The position numbers were made by a program, and so were the translations under genes. A stretch of 64,000 nt of DNA, from contig NZ_JAGGRI010000009.1 in the NCBI RefSeq assembly GCF_018612875.1, forward strand, positions 1-64,000, read 5' to 3'. Below the pieces are notes generated by a model that did not search any database, was not told the origin of the DNA, and saw only the letters and a program-made list of their open reading frames with translations. This DNA comes from Lysobacter sp. ISL-50. GTDB lineage: Bacteria > Pseudomonadota > Gammaproteobacteria > Xanthomonadales > Xanthomonadaceae. This document shows, one piece after another, positions 32,991-42,335 of the stretch (position 1 is the first letter of the stretch; every line of letters begins with the position of its first letter).

Positions 32991-33041
32991 GGCTCGCCAA
33001 GAGGGATTCGAACCTCCGACCAATAATTGAGTTTTTAAACG
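32991..33041 (-). other. tRNA 3'-end-like fragment (possible att relic)
   Basis: On the minus strand TCAATTATTGGTCGGAGG then TTCGAATCCCTC resembles the anticodon-side and T-arm of a tRNA (tRNA-Lys is closest), but there is no D-arm or acceptor pairing upstream, and the T-stem has an A-C mismatch. Such fragments mark the far end of islands that integrated into a tRNA gene. Confidence 0.5.
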
Positions 33042-33177
33042 ACTGCTGCGGCGCTCAGCCTCAACACTCTCGGGCCGTGGTTTCGAGTTGAGTGTTCTGG
33101 CTGGCAGGTTGATGGCGAAAAAACTTGCGTGATAAGTCCAAAGCTAACCCATTGATTCGTAAGACCCAGAAAAATGG

Positions 33178-33203
33178 CACCTTTGGTTCGCGGTCCAAAG
33201 GTG
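33178..33203. repeat. perfect 9-bp hairpin
   Basis: CACCTTTGG and CCAAAGGTG around TTCGCGGT. No T-run follows. Lies in a gene-free stretch between the tRNA fragment and tRNA-Ile2. Confidence 0.5.
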
Positions 33204-33352
33204 CGGAGAAAACGGAGAAATTTCGGCGAAATTTTCGCCAGAAATCGCGCGCGTCGAATTTGGCGAAACCAAAGGCCGTCGCCGAAAAGGCCGAAAACAG
33301 GGCGTTTTCGTGAGGCGTGGAGAGGAGAGGCGCGGGTTTGTTCGCGAGGCAG

Positions 33353-33428
33353 TGGTGGGCCCACCAGGATTCGAACCTGGAACCAAAGGATTATGAGTCC
33401 TCTGCTCTAACCGTTGAGCTATAGGCCC
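33353..33428 (-). tRNA. ileX: tRNA-Ile2 (CAU anticodon, lysidine type)
   Basis: Complete 76-base cloverleaf with encoded CCA. Acceptor GGGCCTA pairs with TGGGCCC; D-arm AGCTCAACGGTTAGAGC; anticodon loop CTCATAA; T-arm CCAGG-TTCGAAT-CCTGG. The body (TTGGT variable region, G1-C72) resembles tRNA-Ile2 more than elongator tRNA-Met, so C34 is probably modified by TilS to read AUA. Confidence 0.85.
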
Positions 33429-33648
33429 GCGCGAGCGCAGATTCTAATCGTTGCGAGGGGCGGGCGTAAGCCGCAAGCCGCGCATACGCGAAGTCCGGGG
33501 GCGAGCCCCCGAACTTGGCCTGCGGCGAATCTACGCACTTGCGCGCCCGTGCCGAATGAAAGACCAGCCGGACAAGACCGCAACCACCCGGCTCTACATC
33601 GTTCAACTCAACGATCCGCGCTCATCGAGATTCCCTACCACCCCACCC

Positions 33649-36048
33649 TCACCGCCCCGCGCTCATCGAATACGGCCGCAGCTTGGGATCGCTGGCCCAC
33701 TGCTTGTTCGACTGCGCCTGCATGGTGAAGCGCAACTCGCCACCGGCGACGATTTCCTCGTGCCGCAGGAAGCTGCGATTCAAGGGCTGGCCGTTGAGCG
33801 TCGCCGATCCGATATAGGTGTGCGCTTCGTCCAGACCCTCGGCGATCACGCTGAAGCGCTTGCCGTTGGGCAGGTTGAGCGTCGCGCGCGGCAGGAACGG
33901 GCGGCCGATGGCGTATTCGTTGCTGGCCGGGGCCACCGGGTAGAAGCCCAGGGCGGTGAATACGTACCAGGCCGACATCTGGCCGAGGTCGTCGTTGCCG
34001 GCCAGGCCGTCGGGGCGCGGGGCGTATTGGGTCGCCATGATCTGCTTCAGCCGTTCCTGGGTGCGCCAGGGCTGGCCGGCGTAGCCGTACAGATAGGCGA
34101 CGTGATGGCTGGGTTCGTTGCCGTGGGCGTACCAGCCGATCAGGCCGGTGATGTCTTCCATGTGCTCGAAAATTTTCGGATCGACCTTGGCGTCGAACAC
34201 TTGGTCGAGCTTGTCCACCAACTTGGCGTCGCCGCCGAGCGAGCGGGTCAGGCCGGCGACGTCCTGCGGCACGTACCACGAGTATTGCCAGGCGTTGCCT
34301 TCGGTGTAATCGCTGCCGTAGCCGCTGACGGTGGGGTCGAAGGGTTCGCGGAAGCTGCCGTCGCGCTTGCGCGCGCGCATGAAGCCGGTCTTCGCGTCGA
34401 AGGCGTGTTTCCAGTTGCCGGCGCGCTTTTCGAACGTCGCCGCGATGTCCTTGCGGCCCATGTCGGCGGCCACGCGCGAAATCGTCCAGTCGTCGAAGGC
34501 GTATTCCAAGGTCTTCGACGCGGCCTCGCCTTCTTCGTCGATCGGCACGTAGCCCAGTTCCATGTACTGGGCGATGCCGTCGTACGGGCCGTAGCTGGCG
34601 CTGGCGACCATGGCGTCGAGCGCTTCCTTCGTGTCGTAGCCGCGGATGCCTTTCATGTAGGCGTCGGCGATGACCGGCACAGCGTGGTAGCCGACCATGC
34701 ACCAGGTTTCCTGGCCGTGGAAGGCCCACACCGGCAGGATGCCGTAGGGGCTGTCGCGGCGAGAGGCCAGCAGCGAATTGACGAAGTCGTTGTTGCGTTG
34801 CTCCGGCTGCACCAGGGTCAGCAGCGGATGCAGCGCGCGATAGGTGTCCCACAGCGAGAACGTGGAGTGATAGCGAAAGCCCTTCGCCTCGTGCACGGCG
34901 TTGTCCGGGCCGCGGTAACGGCCGTCGCTGTCCATGAACAGACTCGGGCCCATCAGCGTGTGATACAGCGCGGTGTAGAAGCTCTTGCGCATCGGTTCGG
35001 GCGCGTCGGCGTCGATCGCGGACAAGGCCTGCGACCAGGTCTCGCGCGCCTGGGCGCGCACGCCGTCGAAATCGAAACCGGGCACTTCGGCATCCAGATT
35101 GGCGATGGCGCTGTCTTCGCTGACCGGCGAAATCGCCACTTTGACGATCAAATCCCGGCCTTCGGCCTGCTTGAAATCGAAGCTGCCGACGATCTGCCGG
35201 CCTTCGATCTGCGCGCGCCGGGTCGGGTCTTTTTCGCCCGGCGGCGGAAAGCCTTTGTAGACGACATCGGCTTCAGTGTCGTTGAAGCTGTGGCCGCTGA
35301 CCGGACGCGAGAAACGCATCGCGAAATACAGCTGCCGGCCCGGCGCCCAGCCGCGGGTTTCGCGGAAACCGGTGACGGTGCCGTCGGCGCGCAGACGCAG
35401 GCGCGACCACAGCACTTTGCCGGGGTAGTCGTACATGCTCGTGCGCAGGTCGATCAGCACATGCGCGGCCTGCCCTTGCGGGTAGCGATAGCGATGCACG
35501 CCGACGCGCTCGCTGGCGGTGAGTTCGGCGCGGATCTTGTAGTCGTCCAGGGTGACCGCGTAATAGCCGGGCTGCGCCACTTCGTCGTCGTGGCGGAAGC
35601 TGGAACGGTAGCCGCTGCGCGCGACCTTGGAATCGCCGCGTTCGAGCTTGACCTCACCGGCGATCGGCATCAGCAGCACGTCGCCCAGGTCGGAATGGCC
35701 GGTGCCGGAGAAGTGCGTGTGCGAGAAGCCAACGATGCTGCTGTCGCTGTAGCGATAGCCCGCGGCCCAGCCGTAGGCGTCCTTGCGCGGCTTGATCTCG
35801 GTGTCGGGGCTGAGCTGGATCATGCCGAAGGGCACGGTCGCGCCGGGGAAGGTGTGGCCTTCGCCGCCGGTGCCGATGAAAGGATCGACCGCTTCGAAGG
35901 CGCGCCGGCCGGCGTCGCCGGCGGGGGCGGCGACGGCGCTCCAGACGCAGGCGCCGAGCGCCAGGGCACCGATCCGGCACAACCAGGGTCGGCCGGGCGC
36001 CGCGCGCGGGCCGTCGGGGGCGATAGAAGGCTGGGTCGGCCGGGTCAT
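33649..36048 (-). CDS. GH92 alpha-mannosidase, secreted
   Basis: 799 aa from ATG 36048 (GGAG upstream); a GTG at 36135 only adds an unlikely leader. Signal peptide about residues 27-41 (IGALALGACVWSAVA). GH92 signature VDPFIGTGGEGHTFPGATVP at the start of the catalytic region, THFSGTG soon after, and a late TGLIGWYAHGNEPSHH loop that carries the catalytic region of the second domain. These calcium-dependent enzymes remove alpha-1,2/1,3-linked mannose from N-glycans or mannan. Divergent from lacI; expected to be repressed through the operators at 36137 and 36238. Confidence 0.92.
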   Translation of the reverse strand: MTRPTQPSIAPDGPRAAPGRPWLCRIGALALGACVWSAVAAPAGDAGRRAFEAVDPFIGTGGEGHTFPGATVPFGMIQLSPDTEIKPRKDAYGWAAGYRYSDSSIVGFSHTHFSGTGHSDLGDVLLMPIAGEVKLERGDSKVARSGYRSSFRHDDEVAQPGYYAVTLDDYKIRAELTASERVGVHRYRYPQGQAAHVLIDLRTSMYDYPGKVLWSRLRLRADGTVTGFRETRGWAPGRQLYFAMRFSRPVSGHSFNDTEADVVYKGFPPPGEKDPTRRAQIEGRQIVGSFDFKQAEGRDLIVKVAISPVSEDSAIANLDAEVPGFDFDGVRAQARETWSQALSAIDADAPEPMRKSFYTALYHTLMGPSLFMDSDGRYRGPDNAVHEAKGFRYHSTFSLWDTYRALHPLLTLVQPEQRNNDFVNSLLASRRDSPYGILPVWAFHGQETWCMVGYHAVPVIADAYMKGIRGYDTKEALDAMVASASYGPYDGIAQYMELGYVPIDEEGEAASKTLEYAFDDWTISRVAADMGRKDIAATFEKRAGNWKHAFDAKTGFMRARKRDGSFREPFDPTVSGYGSDYTEGNAWQYSWYVPQDVAGLTRSLGGDAKLVDKLDQVFDAKVDPKIFEHMEDITGLIGWYAHGNEPSHHVAYLYGYAGQPWRTQERLKQIMATQYAPRPDGLAGNDDLGQMSAWYVFTALGFYPVAPASNEYAIGRPFLPRATLNLPNGKRFSVIAEGLDEAHTYIGSATLNGQPLNRSFLRHEEIVAGGELRFTMQAQSNKQWASDPKLRPYSMSAGR

Positions 36049-36136
36049 CCAGGGCACTCCGTCTGATACAAAGCGGGGGAAGGCTGGGAACAGGGGCAGC
36101 GGCCAGCCGTCGCTGGGTTTTGGGCGGGCCGACACT

Positions 36137-36152
36137 TTTAGATCGTTCTAAA
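36137..36152. promoter_or_regulatory. LacI-type operator 1
   Basis: TTTAGATCGTTCTAAA, a palindrome with central CG as preferred by LacI-family proteins. About 89 bases upstream of the GH92 start. Its partner at 36238 shares the TTTAGA half-site. Confidence 0.75.
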
Positions 36153-36237
36153 TACGGGCAAGCTAACACGGGCCCCGGCCGCGTTCATGCTGCATTGCAG
36201 AATGCAGGGACGGGGCCTAAGCCGCAGGATGACGGCA

Positions 36238-36253
36238 TTTAGAACGATCCAAA
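36238..36253. promoter_or_regulatory. LacI-type operator 2
   Basis: TTTAGAACGATCCAAA, one mismatch from the palindrome; 60 bases upstream of the regulator start. A separate hairpin CTGCATT-GCAG-AATGCAG lies at 36190-36207 between the two. Confidence 0.72.
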
Positions 36254-36312
36254 AGCACGCGACCACGCCCTGCCATGCGTCCCGACCGTCCATTGTTTGC
36301 GAGGTGTCATTG

Positions 36313-37365
36313 ATGAACGACGCGCCCGCCCCCCGAGGCCGGGTCACCCTGGCCGATATCGCCCGGGCCTGCGGCCTGTCGCGCGCGACGGTTTCGCTGG
36401 TGCTGCGCGGCAGCCCGCTGGTCCACGCCGACACCCGCGCCCGGGTCGAAGCCGAGCTCAAGCGCCAAGGCTACGTCTATCACCGAGGCGCCGCCAATCT
36501 GCGCCGCAAGGTGTCCACCGGCGTGGCCCTGGTGATCAACGACCTGTCCAACCCGTTCTTCGCCGAATTCGCCGCCGGCGTGGACGAATGGCTGGCCACG
36601 GCCGGCTTCGTCACTCTGCTCGGCAGCACCAACGAGTCGGTCGAACGCCAGCAGGCGGTGCTGACCTCGCTGATGGAGCACGATCCGGCCGGCATCATCC
36701 TGTCGCCGGCCGAAGGCAGCGACGGCGCGCGGGTGCGTCAGCAGATCGGCGAACGCACGCCGGTGCTGGTGTTCAACCGCGAACTCGACGGCACCGCGTG
36801 GGACTTCCTCGCCCTGGACAACACCCACGGCGCGCGTCTGGCGACGCGGCACCTGCTCGATCGCGGCCATCGCCGCATCGCCTTCTTCGGCGGCCATCGC
36901 GATTCGTCCTCGTGCCGGCAACGCCGCCAGGGCTATCGCGAAGCGCTGGCCGAAGCCGGCGTCGAGCCCGAGCCGCAGTGGCTGGTCGAATGCGCGCCCA
37001 CCCGCCTGGAAGCGGCGCAACAGACCGGCGCGCTGTTCGTGCGCGATCCGGCGCCGACCGCGGCGGTTTGCTACAACGACGCGGTCGCGCTTGGGTTGAT
37101 GGCCGGCTTGGTCGCGCGCGGACGCCGCGCTGGCGGCGATTTCGCCGTGGTCGGATTCGATGACATTCCCGAAGCCTCCGTCGCGTCGCCGACGTTGACC
37201 ACGATCGCGGTCGATCCGCGCGCGCGCGGCCGCCAGGCCGCCGAGTTGATCCTCAAGCGCCTGCGCGAACCCGAGCTGCCGCACGCCCACACCGTTGCCC
37301 CCGTCCGGCTGCAGGCACGCAGCAGCAGCGAGGTGCTTGTTCCGCCGCCCGGAGAGTCCGCATGA
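36313..37365 (+). CDS. LacI-family repressor of the mannose/mannan operon
   Basis: 350 aa from ATG 36313 (GAGG 8 bases upstream). N-terminal HTH TLADIARACGLSRATVSLVL and hinge, then a periplasmic-binding-like sensor domain (GVALVINDLSNPFF, VVGFDDIPEASV). Likely binds the two operators around it and is released by mannose, fructose or a phosphorylated derivative. Overlaps the transporter gene by 4 bases. Confidence 0.92.
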   Translation: MNDAPAPRGRVTLADIARACGLSRATVSLVLRGSPLVHADTRARVEAELKRQGYVYHRGAANLRRKVSTGVALVINDLSNPFFAEFAAGVDEWLATAGFVTLLGSTNESVERQQAVLTSLMEHDPAGIILSPAEGSDGARVRQQIGERTPVLVFNRELDGTAWDFLALDNTHGARLATRHLLDRGHRRIAFFGGHRDSSSCRQRRQGYREALAEAGVEPEPQWLVECAPTRLEAAQQTGALFVRDPAPTAAVCYNDAVALGLMAGLVARGRRAGGDFAVVGFDDIPEASVASPTLTTIAVDPRARGRQAAELILKRLREPELPHAHTVAPVRLQARSSSEVLVPPPGESA

Positions 37366-38660
37366 GTCGTCGCGACATGTCCTACACCGCCGCGCTCGCG
37401 GTGGTGACCATCATCTTCTTCACCTGGGGCGGGCTGACCAGTCTCAACGACGTGCTGATCCCGCATCTCAAAGCCGTGTTCCAGATGAACTACGCGCAGT
37501 CGATGCTGATCCAATCGACCTTCTTCGGCGCCTACTTCCTGATGTCGCTGCCGGCCAGCAAGGTGGTGGCGAAGTTCGGCTACAAGAACAGCATCGTGAT
37601 CGGTCTGATCGTCGCCGCCATCGGCGCGGCGATGTTCTTTCCGGCCGCGCGCATTCCCTCGTATCCGCTGTTCCTGGGCGCGCTGTTCGTGCTCGCCAGC
37701 GGCATCACCCTGCTGCAGGTCTCGGCCAATCCCTACATCAGCCTGCTCGGCGACCCGGCCGGCGCGCCGAGCCGCCTGAACCTGGCGCAGGCGCTGAATT
37801 CGCTGGGCACCACGGTGTTCCCGTACGTGATCGGCCCGCTGATCCTGTCCGGCGCCGTGCTCACCCTGGACGAACTGGCGGCCAAGCCGGTCGCCGAACA
37901 GATCGCCTACCGCGCGCACGAAGCCGCGTCGGTGCAGATGCCGTACATGATCATCGCCGGCTGCCTGCTGCTGCTCGCGGTGTTCGTCTACACCATGCGC
38001 ATCCCGTCGCTGGTCGAAGCCACCGAGAGCGCCGACCCGGTGCACCACAGCTTCACCGAGGTGCTGAGCCAGAAGCATCTGTTCTTCGGGGTGATCGCGA
38101 TCTTCGTCTACGTCGGCGCCGAGGTTTCGATCGGCAGCTTCCTGATCAACTACATCTCCGCGCCCGAAATCGGCAACCTCGATCACGCCATCGCCAGCAA
38201 GTACCTGGCGTATTACTGGGGCGGCGCGATGGTCGGCCGCTTCATCGGCGCGGCGCTGTTGCGCGTCGCCGATGCGCGCAAGCTGCTGGCCCTGTTCGCG
38301 GTCGCGGTGATCGCGCTGCTGGCGGTGACGATGTCCACGAAGGGTTCGATCGCGATGTACGCGGTGCTGTCGATCGGCCTGTTCAACTCGATCATGTTCC
38401 CGACCATCTTCACCATCGCCATCGAGCGCCTGGGCCCGATGACCAGCAAGGCCTCCAGCCTGCTGATCATGGGCATCGTCGGCGGCGCGGTGATTCCGCT
38501 GGCGCAGGGCGCGCTGTCGGACGTCATCGGCGTGCAGCACTCGTTCGTGATTCCGCTGGTGTGTTACGTCTTCATCGTCTGGTACGGCCTGAGCGGTTCG
38601 CGCATCCGCGCCGGACAAGGACAGCACACCAGCACGCAAGCTTCAGGAGTGACGCATTGA
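37362..38660 (+). CDS. FucP/GluP-family sugar:proton symporter
   Basis: 432 aa, twelve membrane helices. FFTWGGLTSLNDVLIPHLK at the N-terminus and QVSANPYISLLGDPA in helix 4-5 are typical of FHS sugar transporters for fucose, glucose, galactose or mannose. In this operon D-mannose freed by the GH92 enzyme is the obvious substrate. Ends in TGATG with the kinase start. Confidence 0.9.
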   Translation: MSRRDMSYTAALAVVTIIFFTWGGLTSLNDVLIPHLKAVFQMNYAQSMLIQSTFFGAYFLMSLPASKVVAKFGYKNSIVIGLIVAAIGAAMFFPAARIPSYPLFLGALFVLASGITLLQVSANPYISLLGDPAGAPSRLNLAQALNSLGTTVFPYVIGPLILSGAVLTLDELAAKPVAEQIAYRAHEAASVQMPYMIIAGCLLLLAVFVYTMRIPSLVEATESADPVHHSFTEVLSQKHLFFGVIAIFVYVGAEVSIGSFLINYISAPEIGNLDHAIASKYLAYYWGGAMVGRFIGAALLRVADARKLLALFAVAVIALLAVTMSTKGSIAMYAVLSIGLFNSIMFPTIFTIAIERLGPMTSKASSLLIMGIVGGAVIPLAQGALSDVIGVQHSFVIPLVCYVFIVWYGLSGSRIRAGQGQHTSTQASGVTH

Positions 38661-39682
38661 TGTCCGCTGCACCGCCGGCCGCTCCCGCCGCCGCCCACAC
38701 TCACGCCGCCATCGTCTGCTTCGGCGAGGCGTTGATCGATTTTCTGGCGCGCCCGGCCACCGCCGCGGGCGAGCCGCGTCATTTCGTCGAATACGCCGGC
38801 GGCGCGCCGGCCAATGTCGCCGTCGCCGCCGCGCGCCTGGGCGGCAACGCACGCTTCCTGGGCATGCTGGGCCAGGACATGTTCGGCGATTTCCTCGCCG
38901 AGCAGTTCGACCGCTACGGCGTGGACACGCGACATATCCTGCGCACCCACGAAGCCAAGACCGCGCTGGCCTTCGTTTCGCTCGACGGCGACGGCGAACG
39001 CAGTTTCAGTTTCTATCGCCCGCCCGCCGCCGATCTGCTGTTCCGCGATTCGGATTTCCGCGCCGACAGCTTCAACGGCGCCGGCGTGTTCCATGTGTGT
39101 TCCAACAGCCTGACCGAGGAAGCGATCGCCGCGACCACGCTGGCGGGCATGCGCCGCGCACGCATGGCCGGCGCGCTGGTGAGCATGGACATGAATCTGC
39201 GGCCGTCTCTGTGGCCGGCCGACGTGGACCCCGCGCCGCGATTGCTGGCGGCGTTGCTGGAAGCCGACCTGATCAAGCTGTGCGGCAGCGAGTTCGAATT
39301 CCTCGCCCGTCACCTGGGCGGCGAAGAAGCCGCGCTGCAGCGGCTGTGGCACGGCTACGCGACCTGCGTGCTGATCACCGACGGCGCCACCCCGATCCGC
39401 TGGTTCACCCGCACCCGCCGCGGCGAAGCGGCGACCTTCCGGGTCGCGCCCAGCGACACCACCGGCGCCGGCGACGCCTTCGTCGGCGGCCTGTTGCAGC
39501 GTCTGGCCAGCCTGGGCGTGAGCGCAGCCAATTTCGCCGATTTCCTGCAGCGCGAAGACGACTTCGTCGACGCGCTGCGCTATGCCGCCGCGGCCGGCGC
39601 GCTCGCCACGACCCGCCACGGCGCGTTCGCGGCGATGCCCAGCGCGGCCGATGTCGAACGACTGATGCAGGAACAATCATGA
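38660..39682 (+). CDS. PfkB-family fructokinase
   Basis: 340 aa. N-terminal FGEALIDFL and YAGGAPANVAVAAARLGG are the substrate-binding region; DTTGAGDAFVGGLLQRL is the C-terminal PfkB signature with the anion hole and catalytic Asp. This matches bacterial ATP-dependent fructokinases, giving fructose-6-phosphate from the fructose made by the next gene product. Shares 4 bases with the isomerase gene. Confidence 0.9.
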   Translation: MSAAPPAAPAAAHTHAAIVCFGEALIDFLARPATAAGEPRHFVEYAGGAPANVAVAAARLGGNARFLGMLGQDMFGDFLAEQFDRYGVDTRHILRTHEAKTALAFVSLDGDGERSFSFYRPPAADLLFRDSDFRADSFNGAGVFHVCSNSLTEEAIAATTLAGMRRARMAGALVSMDMNLRPSLWPADVDPAPRLLAALLEADLIKLCGSEFEFLARHLGGEEAALQRLWHGYATCVLITDGATPIRWFTRTRRGEAATFRVAPSDTTGAGDAFVGGLLQRLASLGVSAANFADFLQREDDFVDALRYAAAAGALATTRHGAFAAMPSAADVERLMQEQS

Positions 39683-40893
39683 ATCTTCCGCTGCACCCGC
39701 TGCCCGATTTCCGCGACGCGAAGGTGTTGCGCGCGCACGTCCAGGACACGATGGCGTTCTACGATCCGGTCGCGCTCGATCCGGAAGGCGGCTTCTTCCA
39801 TTACTTCCGCGACGACGGCACGGTGTACGAGGCCTCGCACCGACACCTCGTCAGCAGCACGCGCTTCGTCTTCAACTACGCGATGGCGGCGATCGAATTC
39901 GGCCGCGACGACTACCGCGAACGCGCCCGCCACGGCCTGCGTTATCTGCGCGAAAAACACCGCAACGCGCAGACCGGCGGTTACGCCTGGACGATCCGCG
40001 ACGGCGCGCCGGAAGACCGCATGAACCACTGCTACGGCGGCGCGTTCGTGCTGCTGGCTTATTCGACCGCGCTCAAGGCCGGCATCGATGAAGCGGCGGC
40101 GTGGATGGACGAAACCTGGGAGTTGCTGGAAGCGCGCTTCTGGGAACCGCAGCACGGCCTGTACCGCGACGAAGCCGACGCCGACTGGAACTTCACCGAT
40201 TACCGCGGCCAGAACGCCAACATGCACATGTGCGAGGCGATGCTGGCGGCGTTCGAAGCTTCCGGACAGGCGCGCTATCTGGACCGCGCGCTGACCCTGG
40301 CGCAGAACATGACCCAGCGTCAGGCGGCGAAGGCCGACGGCCTGGTGTGGGAACACTACGATCGCGACTGGAACATCGACTGGGATTATCACCGCGACGA
40401 TCCCAAGCACCTGTTCCGTCCCTGGGGTTTCCAGCCCGGCCATCAGACCGAATGGGCGAAGCTGCTGCTGATCCTCGATCGCCACCTGAGCGCGCGCGGC
40501 GGCGCGCCGGCATGGCTGGTGCCGACGGCGCGGCATTTGTTCGACGTCGCCATCGCGCGTTCGTGGGACGACGAATTCGGCGGGCTGGTCTACGGCTTCG
40601 CGCCGGACGGCTCGGTCTGCGACGACGACAAATACTTCTGGGTCCAGGCCGAATCGCTGGCGACCGCGGCGCTGCTGGGCGCGCGCACCGGCGACAACCT
40701 GTACTGGCAGTGGTACGACAAGCTGTGGGCGTATGCGTGGCAGCACATGGTCGATCATCGCTACGGCGCGTGGTATCGCATCCTCGACCGCCAGAACCGC
40801 AAGTACGACGACGAGAAGAGCCCGGCCGGCAAGACCGATTACCACACCATGGGCGCGTGCTTTGAGGTGATGCGCCTGTTGCGGGCGGACTGA
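39679..40893 (+). CDS. D-mannose isomerase (AGE superfamily)
   Basis: 404 aa, alpha/alpha barrel of the N-acylglucosamine 2-epimerase superfamily. Motifs seen: SSTRFVFNYA, QNANMHMCEAML, WGFQPGHQTEWAKLLL, FWVQAESLA, and WYRILDR near the end, as in ManI/YihS-type mannose isomerases. Converts mannose to fructose, so with the kinase it brings mannose into glycolysis. A longer reading from 39097 is a shadow of the kinase. Confidence 0.88.
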   Translation: MNLPLHPLPDFRDAKVLRAHVQDTMAFYDPVALDPEGGFFHYFRDDGTVYEASHRHLVSSTRFVFNYAMAAIEFGRDDYRERARHGLRYLREKHRNAQTGGYAWTIRDGAPEDRMNHCYGGAFVLLAYSTALKAGIDEAAAWMDETWELLEARFWEPQHGLYRDEADADWNFTDYRGQNANMHMCEAMLAAFEASGQARYLDRALTLAQNMTQRQAAKADGLVWEHYDRDWNIDWDYHRDDPKHLFRPWGFQPGHQTEWAKLLLILDRHLSARGGAPAWLVPTARHLFDVAIARSWDDEFGGLVYGFAPDGSVCDDDKYFWVQAESLATAALLGARTGDNLYWQWYDKLWAYAWQHMVDHRYGAWYRILDRQNRKYDDEKSPAGKTDYHTMGACFEVMRLLRAD

Positions 40894-40922
40894 TTCGCCC
40901 GCGTCGCCGTTGCCGGCGCTCC

Positions 40923-40962
40923 CGACCGGCGGCGCGACGCCGCATTCATCCGCCGCCGGTCG
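40923..40962 (+). terminator. hairpin after the mannose operon
   Basis: CGACCGGCGGCG and CGCCGCCGGTCG are perfect 12-base inverted copies, 30 bases past the stop. No T-run, so termination is likely rather than certain. Confidence 0.6.
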
Positions 40963-41059
40963 CGGCATGATGCCCGTCATGCCGCTCCGCTGACGCCCGT
41001 ACGCGGCGCGCTAACGTACCCAGGCCTATCCTGCCCGCTCCTTTCACCGGAGCGTGGGC

Positions 41060-41425
41060 ATGGACATTCAGCAGATCGCCGATCGTTACGTCGCCTTGTG
41101 TCGCGAAGGCAAGCACGAACAGATCACCCGCGAGCTTTACGCGGAAGACGCCTCCAGCGTCGAGATCCCCGGTCGCCAGGACGGCCCCCTGGGTAATGTC
41201 AAAGGCCGCGACGCGATCCTGGCCAAGGGCCGCGTGTTCCAGGACGACGTGGTCGAAGTGCACGACAGCTGGTGCAGCGATCCGGTCGTCGGCGGCAACT
41301 GGTTCAGCCTCGCGATGAGCATCGACGCGACCTACAAGAGCATGGGCCGCATGCCGATGGCCGAAGTCGCGGTGTATCAGGTGCGCGACGGCAAGATCGT
41401 GCACGAGCAGTTCTTCTACGGTTGA
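41060..41425 (+). CDS. SnoaL-like/NTF2-fold protein
   Basis: 121 aa. Starts MDIQQIADRYVALCREGKHE and closes with VYQVRDGKIVHEQFFYG, the characteristic NTF2/SnoaL cone fold: helices, then a twisted sheet. GGAG precedes ATG 41060 (GTG 41054 is possible). Members are isomerases, hydrolases or of unknown role; none can be assigned from motifs here. Confidence 0.75.
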   Translation: MDIQQIADRYVALCREGKHEQITRELYAEDASSVEIPGRQDGPLGNVKGRDAILAKGRVFQDDVVEVHDSWCSDPVVGGNWFSLAMSIDATYKSMGRMPMAEVAVYQVRDGKIVHEQFFYG

Positions 41426-41608
41426 GTCGATCGACCCAAGGCCGGGCCGCGGGATCGCTTCGTTGGTCCCGTGGCCTGCATCGATCAGCGCATCCAGGTC
41501 ACGCCGGCCTAGCTCAATGCACCATCTCGATACGGACGCGACATTATCCGACGACGTGATCGGCGCGGCCAATGGCCTCAACCGACGGTTGCACGAAAAG
41601 CGGCCGGC

Positions 41609-42100
41609 TCATGCCGATGATTCGACCAAGCCGATCACGGTGAACATCAGCATCAGGATCAACGGAAACATGACCGCGAACAGCACGAACGCCAGCGCGA
41701 CCAGCACCGCGTGCCACAGCGGCCGCGCAGGTCTGCCCGCGGCCGCCTGCGCACGGATCGCGCCGCCTTGCGCCCAATCGGCGAACAGGTACGCGGCCGC
41801 CGGCAGCAACACCAGATAGCTCAGCGCCACGGTGATCCGCTGCGCGCCCTGCGCGTTGAACACGTAGCCGAGCGCGCTGATCGCGGCGAACGCCAGCACC
41901 GGCACGACTACCAGCCGCAACACCCAGGCCGTGCCGCGCCGTCCCAGCGCCACGTAGTTCATCGACATCAGCCAGACGCCGGCCAATACGCTGCCGATCA
42001 TGCTGGCCACGGCGATGGCGATCAGGCCGAACAAGGGTCGGCTGGGCGGGGTCGCGCCGTCTTTTCCGTCCGGCGCCCGATAGGGACTGGGTGCATCCAT
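41609..42100 (-). CDS. membrane protein, tandem paralogue 1
   Basis: 163 aa, four membrane helices. Shares a short polar N-terminus (DAPSPYRAP), SRPLFGLIAIAVASMIGSVL and MNYVALGRRG with the next two genes. No known family beyond this. Confidence 0.7.
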   Translation of the reverse strand: MDAPSPYRAPDGKDGATPPSRPLFGLIAIAVASMIGSVLAGVWLMSMNYVALGRRGTAWVLRLVVVPVLAFAAISALGYVFNAQGAQRITVALSYLVLLPAAAYLFADWAQGGAIRAQAAAGRPARPLWHAVLVALAFVLFAVMFPLILMLMFTVIGLVESSA

Positions 42101-42335
42101 TCGCCATCTCCGTCAGCCATCGAACGCGAGGGTTGCGCATGCGCGGCGTATACGCGTGACTGCCACGCGATGGGCGCCGCGGGGAAATGCGCAACCGCTT
42201 GCCTCCACCGAGCATACCCGTCCCGGCAAAACGAAACTGGCCCGAGGCAGAACCTGTTCCACCTGCGCGCCTTCGACGCAGCGGTGCGACTCGACGTAGC
42301 AGATCGATTGATCGCGGCTCCGCGACCGACCCGAC

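Noticed and set aside
32991-33041. Complete tRNA
   Set aside because: No D-arm or acceptor stem can be formed and the T-stem has a mismatch; recorded only as a fragment.
33451-36066. 871-aa plus-strand ORF antisense to the GH92 gene
   Set aside because: High-GC shadow ORF. The GH92 reading has diagnostic motifs throughout; this one has only Arg/Ala/Val-rich noise.
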